Made by a program: the position numbers and the translations under genes. A stretch of DNA of 9,794 bases from Acidimicrobiaceae bacterium (GTDB taxonomy: Bacteria; Actinomycetota; Acidimicrobiia; Acidimicrobiales; UBA10347): the NCBI GenBank assembly GCA_003485885.1, contig DNHM01000524.1, forward strand, positions 1 through 9,794, written 5' to 3'. This document shows, in pieces, positions 7,364 to 9,794 of the stretch (position 1 is the stretch's first letter; the number at the start of each line of letters is the position of its first letter). The notes under the pieces are model-generated. The model had not been told where the DNA came from. It saw only the letters and a program-made list of their open reading frames with translations, and made no database searches.

Positions 7364-7900
7364 TCAGCCCCGAAGGTTGCGCAGCTGTTCGATATGGGCC
7401 GGCAGGTGCATCGAAGCCTGAGTGGCAACCGCAACGGACTCCCATGGCAGTAGACGATCGACCATCGTCTCGCCGTTGTGCAGCAGGCAGCAGTGCACCT
7501 CGTTCTGGCGCTGGTCTGGAGACAACCGACGCAACGAAGCAAGCACAAGTTGCGCCATGTTCTGGCCAGCGGTGATCAGGCCCGCTAGATCGTGATTGGC
7601 AGCGATGAACGAGGCCAGCACATCGAGGTCCTGACACACATGGTTCTCGAAACGAGCCTCGTTCTGGTGCACGAGCGCCTGACAGACGCCCAACATTGCG
7701 GCATCGTTGAGCGCAACGTGTGCGACCACCTGTTCGGCATTCCACTCACCATCGGGGGCCGGACCGAACCTACGGAGTTCGGCCTCGGCGAAAAACGTTT
7801 CGTACACGCCGGCCAGTTCGGTGAGATCGACCGCGTCGGGGCGCACCTCGGCTGCATCTGCGAAGAAATCGAGCACGTAACCCCATGCGTTCGGTCCCAC
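7364..7900 (-). CDS. DinB-like (four-helix metal-binding) domain protein, continuous in frame with the SRPBCC tail
   Basis: The recognisable domain begins near DLTELAGVYETFFAEAELRRF and ends with MHLPAHIEQLRNLRG. It has the DinB/mycothiol-transferase-like pattern: WNAEQVVAHVALND with a first metal-type His, and a final HLPAHIEQL with the last. A third ligand is not obvious, so activity is uncertain. Such proteins are often mycothiol- or bacillithiol-dependent transferases or isomerases, or of unknown role. The frame open from GTG 7900 includes about 18-20 residues (GPNAWGYVLDFFADAAE) that belong to the C-terminal helix of the preceding SRPBCC fold, so 7900 is unlikely to be a natural start. 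GTG 7846 would give a 160-residue stand-alone DinB protein. No stop separates this domain from the SRPBCC C-terminus; only the TGA at 7949-7951, inside the SRPBCC fold, divides the two. It is last in the arsR-SRPBCC transcript. Confidence 0.7.
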   Translation of the reverse strand: MGPNAWGYVLDFFADAAEVRPDAVDLTELAGVYETFFAEAELRRFGPAPDGEWNAEQVVAHVALNDAAMLGVCQALVHQNEARFENHVCQDLDVLASFIAANHDLAGLITAGQNMAQLVLASLRRLSPDQRQNEVHCCLLHNGETMVDRLLPWESVAVATQASMHLPAHIEQLRNLRG

Positions 7901-7948
7901 GTATCCAAGGCGGCGAGCAACGCCGGCTTCACCGAAGGTTTCCCAGCC

Positions 7949-8287
7949 TCAATGTTCGATAACCACTCGGGTCCCGGCGCCATCAGCCTCGAAGACAACC
8001 TCGACCTCGCTTGCCTCTTCGCCATCGCCACCGGGGTGCCAGGTGAAGACCAGTCGGACAGACGGCTCCCATGCCAGGACCTTGCCCCAGATCGCTTCGG
8101 ACCCGTCGACCGACTGTTCAACAAGTTGACCATCGCTGAATGCAACGCTCGCCGAGGCGTCGCCGAACAGTCCGTGGGATGGCAGCGGCCACCATGCCCT
8201 GATCTCTGACGTGAACACGTGGAACGCCTCGTCGATCGGGCGATTCACCCACGCGGCCCGCACTACGGGAGGAAATCCTGACATCAT
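7949..8287 (-). CDS. SRPBCC/AHSA1-family protein, prematurely ended by TGA
   Basis: A START-like (AHSA1) ligand-binding fold of unknown ligand, of the kind typically encoded beside an ArsR repressor. Family marks: an N-terminal strand and helix in VVRAAWVNRPIDEAFHVF, then EIRAWWPLPSHGLFG, WGKVLAWEPSVRLVFTWHPGG and ASEVEVVFEADGAGTRVVIEH. Translation stops at TGA 7951-7949, but the same frame continues GWETFGEAGVARRLGY then GPNAWGYVLDFFADAAE, the expected C-terminal helix. The product of 112 residues is therefore about 35 residues short and lacks the helix that closes the barrel. Homologues often have Arg at the stop position (EHRGWE), so CGA to TGA is a plausible mutation. ATG 8287 overlaps the arsR stop as ATGA; ATG 8284 follows immediately and has better spacing (seven bases) from GGAG at 8295-8292. 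Either could start translation, which is probably coupled to arsR. Confidence 0.8.
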   Translation of the reverse strand: MMSGFPPVVRAAWVNRPIDEAFHVFTSEIRAWWPLPSHGLFGDASASVAFSDGQLVEQSVDGSEAIWGKVLAWEPSVRLVFTWHPGGDGEEASEVEVVFEADGAGTRVVIEH

Positions 8288-8592
8288 TTTACTCCTTCTG
8301 CATGGGCCACAAAGGCCGTGAGTGCGTCGTCCCAGAATGAATCCACCCATGCCCGCACCGAGCGCAGGCCATCGGGGTCGATTCGGTACATACGCCGAGC
8401 GCCGTCGGGACGAGCGACCACGAGGCCTGCCTCGCGTAACACCTTGAGATGTTGTGACACGGCGGGCTGGCTCACGGTCGTGCCATCAGTTAACTCCCGC
8501 ACGCTGCGTTCGCCGTTACGAAGCAACTCCAACACCCGACGACGGGTTGGGTCGTGCAAGACATCAAGGGCTGCCGTTGCTTCATAAGTCAT
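8284..8592 (-). CDS. ArsR/SmtB-family winged-helix repressor (SRPBCC-associated type)
   Basis: A 102-residue DNA-binding repressor, probably autoregulating this operon. Winged helix: LDVLHDPTRRRVLELLRNGE, recognition region VSQPAVSQHLKVLREAGLV, and wing VARPDGARRMYRIDP, then the C-terminal helix WVDSFWDDALTAFVAHA. No CxC metal site (ELCVCDL type) is present, so it is unlikely to be a metal sensor. This is the metal-independent group commonly paired with AHSA1-like proteins. The stop overlaps the next gene by ATGA. ATG 8592 has no Shine-Dalgarno. TAATAA ends six bases before it, and a perfect 16-bp palindrome is centred on the start codon, which suggests a leaderless mRNA shut off by repressor binding. 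Length and motif content are complete. Confidence 0.93.
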   Translation of the reverse strand: MTYEATAALDVLHDPTRRRVLELLRNGERSVRELTDGTTVSQPAVSQHLKVLREAGLVVARPDGARRMYRIDPDGLRSVRAWVDSFWDDALTAFVAHAEGVK

Positions 8593-8599
8593 GACTTAT
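8584..8599. promoter_or_regulatory. Probable ArsR operator: 16-bp perfect palindrome over the arsR start codon
   Basis: ATAAGTCATGACTTAT is its own reverse complement, centred between 8591 and 8592, the first two positions of the arsR ATG on the minus strand. It spans the end of the proposed -10 (8604-8599), the transcription start and the first codons, so a bound dimer would block initiation. Its A/T-rich composition stands out in this G+C-rich window. That the neighbouring ArsR protein binds it is inference. Confidence 0.65.
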
Positions 8600-8604
8600 T
8601 ATTA
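8599..8604 (-). promoter_or_regulatory. Candidate -10 element of the arsR operon
   Basis: TAATAA reads 8604 to 8599 on the minus strand and is followed by six bases and ATG 8592. The overlapping AATAAT (8603-8598) matches TATAAT at five of six positions. Either places the start of transcription on or beside the ATG. No clear -35 is seen. Confidence 0.5.
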
Positions 8605-8837
8605 GCATGAACGAATGGAAAGGGAAAGTGGACGAACCCGTCACAACACGTGGTCACTCGCATCTGGTCCCGCCACGGCCCTCGCCGGTCGCACGTCGCG
8701 GCCGAAAGACGGACCCCGCCGTGTTCACGTTGGAGCCATGCACGTTTGGAGACAACGTCCATCGCATCTTCGTCCACTGCAACCTCGACAGGATGCGCCG
8801 GCCCTACCAGTCACCAGCGTCGAGGCGAGTCCATCGC
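8605..8837. other. Divergent intergenic region between arsR and the alpha/beta hydrolase
   Basis: About 230 bases without a supported gene. A plus-strand frame from ATG 8607 is open into the hydrolase, but its 81 codons give an Arg/Pro/His-rich peptide with no recognisable domain and no ribosome site, so it is taken as non-coding. No strong hairpin, repeat or operator was seen beyond the palindrome at its left edge. Confidence 0.5.
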
Positions 8838-8843
8838 TACTCT
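8838..8843 (+). promoter_or_regulatory. Candidate -10 element of the hydrolase gene (leaderless type)
   Basis: TACTCT fits TANNNT and is followed by six bases (GCAGCC) and ATG 8850. No Shine-Dalgarno is present. No -35 could be assigned. Confidence 0.45.
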
Positions 8844-8849
8844 GCAGCC

Positions 8850-9431
8850 ATGAGCAGTGATTCCCAGACCGGTGCTTCCTCCATTAGGGCATTCACGAAG
8901 CGCACCCGGCCTGCGGGTTTGGTGATCACCCCGGGTGCCAGCGCTGACCGCGATCACGCAACGCTGAAGGCGATTGAAGATGGGATTCCTGAGCTGCCAG
9001 TGTTGCGGCTCACGCTGGCAACCACAAGCGTTTCGAACGCAGTGAAGAAGATCGCCGCTGCCGGCGCCGAGTTCGCTGCTGAACTTGGTGTGGCACCGAA
9101 GAAGCTGGCTTATGGCGGTCGCAGCTTCGGTGGCCGATCATGTTCGGTTGCTGTGGCCGAAGGGCTGCCAGCCACCGCGCTGGTGTTGTTGTCCTATCCG
9201 CTACACCCGCCGGGGAAATCCGAGAAACTTCGCACCGAACACTTCGCGGACATCTCAGTGCCCACGCTGTTCGTATCCGGCCAGAAGGATCCTTTCGGGA
9301 AACCCGACGAGTTCGCAGAACATGTGCCAGCCATCCCTGCTGCCACCACTGTCGAGTGGGTTGCGGGCAACCACTCCCCCAAAGGCACCGACGAAATCGT
9401 CGAGCTCGTTCGCACCTACCTGGGGTACTGA
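8850..9431 (+). CDS. Alpha/beta hydrolase of the KANL3/TEX30-like family (dienelactone-hydrolase fold)
   Basis: A 193-residue, probably cytoplasmic, serine hydrolase of unknown substrate. Strand and oxyanion region: AGLVITPGASADRDHATLK. The nucleophile elbow is GGRSFGGRSCSVAVAEG with Ser92 (GxSxGG). VLLSYPLHPPGKSEKLRTEH is the segment typical of this family. The acid is Asp147 in LFVSGQKDPFGKPDE and the base is His175 in WVAGNHSPKG. The triad is complete and the length is typical of compact bacterial members. The start at ATG 8850 puts the first beta-strand about 20 residues in; an in-frame ATG at 8607 would add 81 residues without family resemblance. It lies 37 bases upstream of the PPOX gene on the same strand, but that gene has its own possible -10, so operon membership is open. 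Confidence 0.9.
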   Translation: MSSDSQTGASSIRAFTKRTRPAGLVITPGASADRDHATLKAIEDGIPELPVLRLTLATTSVSNAVKKIAAAGAEFAAELGVAPKKLAYGGRSFGGRSCSVAVAEGLPATALVLLSYPLHPPGKSEKLRTEHFADISVPTLFVSGQKDPFGKPDEFAEHVPAIPAATTVEWVAGNHSPKGTDEIVELVRTYLGY

Positions 9432-9456
9432 CCGGCAGGATCGGTACTTCGCCCAC

Positions 9457-9462
9457 TACGGT
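9457..9462 (+). promoter_or_regulatory. Candidate -10 element of the PPOX gene (leaderless type)
   Basis: TACGGT fits TANNNT and ends six bases before ATG 9469, the same layout as three other genes here. No Shine-Dalgarno is seen in the 37-base gap. Confidence 0.4.
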
Positions 9463-9468
9463 CCGATC

Positions 9469-9794
9469 ATGTCAAACATCGAAGTGATGAAGAGTTTTCT
9501 GGCCTCGGAAACCGGGCTGGCAACGGTAAGCACGACCCAAGCGGACGGTCGGGTTTTGTCAAGCGTCGTCAACTGTGGCGTGATCACTCACCCGGTGCAC
9601 GGCCAGTCATGTGTTGCGCTCGTGTCCCGCGGTAGCGCTGCCCGTGTTGGCCATGTCCGCCGGGGCTCACAGGTCACGGTGTCGGCTCGCCGAGGCTGGA
9701 ACTGGGTCGCTGTAACCGGCCCTGCCGACCTCATTGGGCCCCATAACCTCCCGGACAACTACGACGCCGATCAGCTTCGTCTGCTGCTTCGTGA
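9469..9794 (+). CDS. PPOX-class (pyridoxamine-phosphate-oxidase-like split barrel) flavin/F420-binding protein, C-terminus cut by window edge
   Basis: The first 108 residues of a split-barrel protein resembling PPOX-class F420-dependent oxidoreductases. It reads MSNIEVMKSFLASETGLATV, then DGRVLSSVVNCGVITHPVHG, the first two barrel strands, then VALVSRGSAARVGHVRRGSQ, VTVSARRGWNWVAVTGPADL and DADQLRLLLRD. The pattern of strand, conserved Arg/Gly turn before GHVRRGSQVTVSA, and WVAVTGPADLIG is usual for the family. The cofactor (FMN, F420 or heme) cannot be decided without the rest. No stop occurs before the right edge. ATG 9469 is the natural start by alignment to the family N-terminus. Confidence 0.85.
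   Translation, partial: MSNIEVMKSFLASETGLATVSTTQADGRVLSSVVNCGVITHPVHGQSCVALVSRGSAARVGHVRRGSQVTVSARRGWNWVAVTGPADLIGPHNLPDNYDADQLRLLLR

Noticed and set aside
1045..7951. TGA recoded as a sense codon, because both the GNAT and SRPBCC frames are interrupted by in-frame TGA
   Set aside because: TGA ends lon, the mutase, the DinB-like gene, arsR and the alpha/beta hydrolase exactly at expected lengths, TGG is used for tryptophan throughout, and the GNAT gene also needs a frameshift. No selenocysteine-type context was seen.
8607..8849. N-terminal extension of the alpha/beta hydrolase from ATG 8607
   Set aside because: The 81 added residues are Arg/Pro/His-rich without domain resemblance, the ATG lacks a ribosome site, and ATG 8850 gives the family's usual length with a well-placed -10.
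7364..9794. A new multi-gene defence or signalling system in the right half of the window
   Set aside because: ArsR, SRPBCC, DinB-like, alpha/beta hydrolase and PPOX genes are each common families. The last two are divergent from the first three, and nothing links them beyond adjacency.

Overview
The window is G+C-rich, gene-dense bacterial chromosome. An actinobacterium is the best fit, possibly a marine or freshwater Acidimicrobiia-type lineage. That is inference from four things: a MeaA-type ethylmalonyl-CoA mutase closely resembling the streptomycete protein, an actinobacterial-style Lon, a PPOX/F420-type oxidoreductase, and several genes whose ATG or GTG follows a -10-like hexamer by six bases with no Shine-Dalgarno (leaderless style). 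I see no mobile element, tRNA, rRNA, CRISPR array or phage gene.

Layout. Positions 1-564 (minus) hold a TetR regulator that runs off the left edge. Just upstream of it, 584-1161 (minus) is a GNAT acetyltransferase broken by an in-frame stop and a frameshift. Diverging from that, 1214-2581 (plus) is an intact M20-family metallohydrolase. It converges on a full-length Lon protease (5088-2767, minus), and the gap carries a long hairpin made of two 10-bp palindromes. Upstream of lon on the same strand is ethylmalonyl-CoA mutase (7255-5309, minus), the carbon-skeleton mutase of the ethylmalonyl-CoA pathway of acetyl-CoA assimilation.

Positions 8592-7364 (minus) are a small regulatory operon: an ArsR-type repressor, an SRPBCC/AHSA1 protein overlapping it by ATGA, and a DinB-like protein. 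The last two share one reading frame interrupted by a single TGA that falls inside the SRPBCC fold. They therefore look like a former SRPBCC-DinB fusion, or two overlapping genes, with a nonsense mutation or base error. A 16-bp perfect palindrome covers the ArsR start codon and is the likely autoregulatory operator. Diverging from it on the plus strand are a small alpha/beta hydrolase of the KANL3/TEX30-like group (8850-9431) and the start of a PPOX-fold flavin/F420-binding protein (9469 to the right edge).

Functionally this is mostly core and housekeeping metabolism with small stress or regulatory genes. No convincing new multi-gene system is present. The points most worth checking are the interrupted SRPBCC-DinB frame, the decayed GNAT gene, the ArsR operator over its own start codon, and the recurring leaderless promoter pattern.
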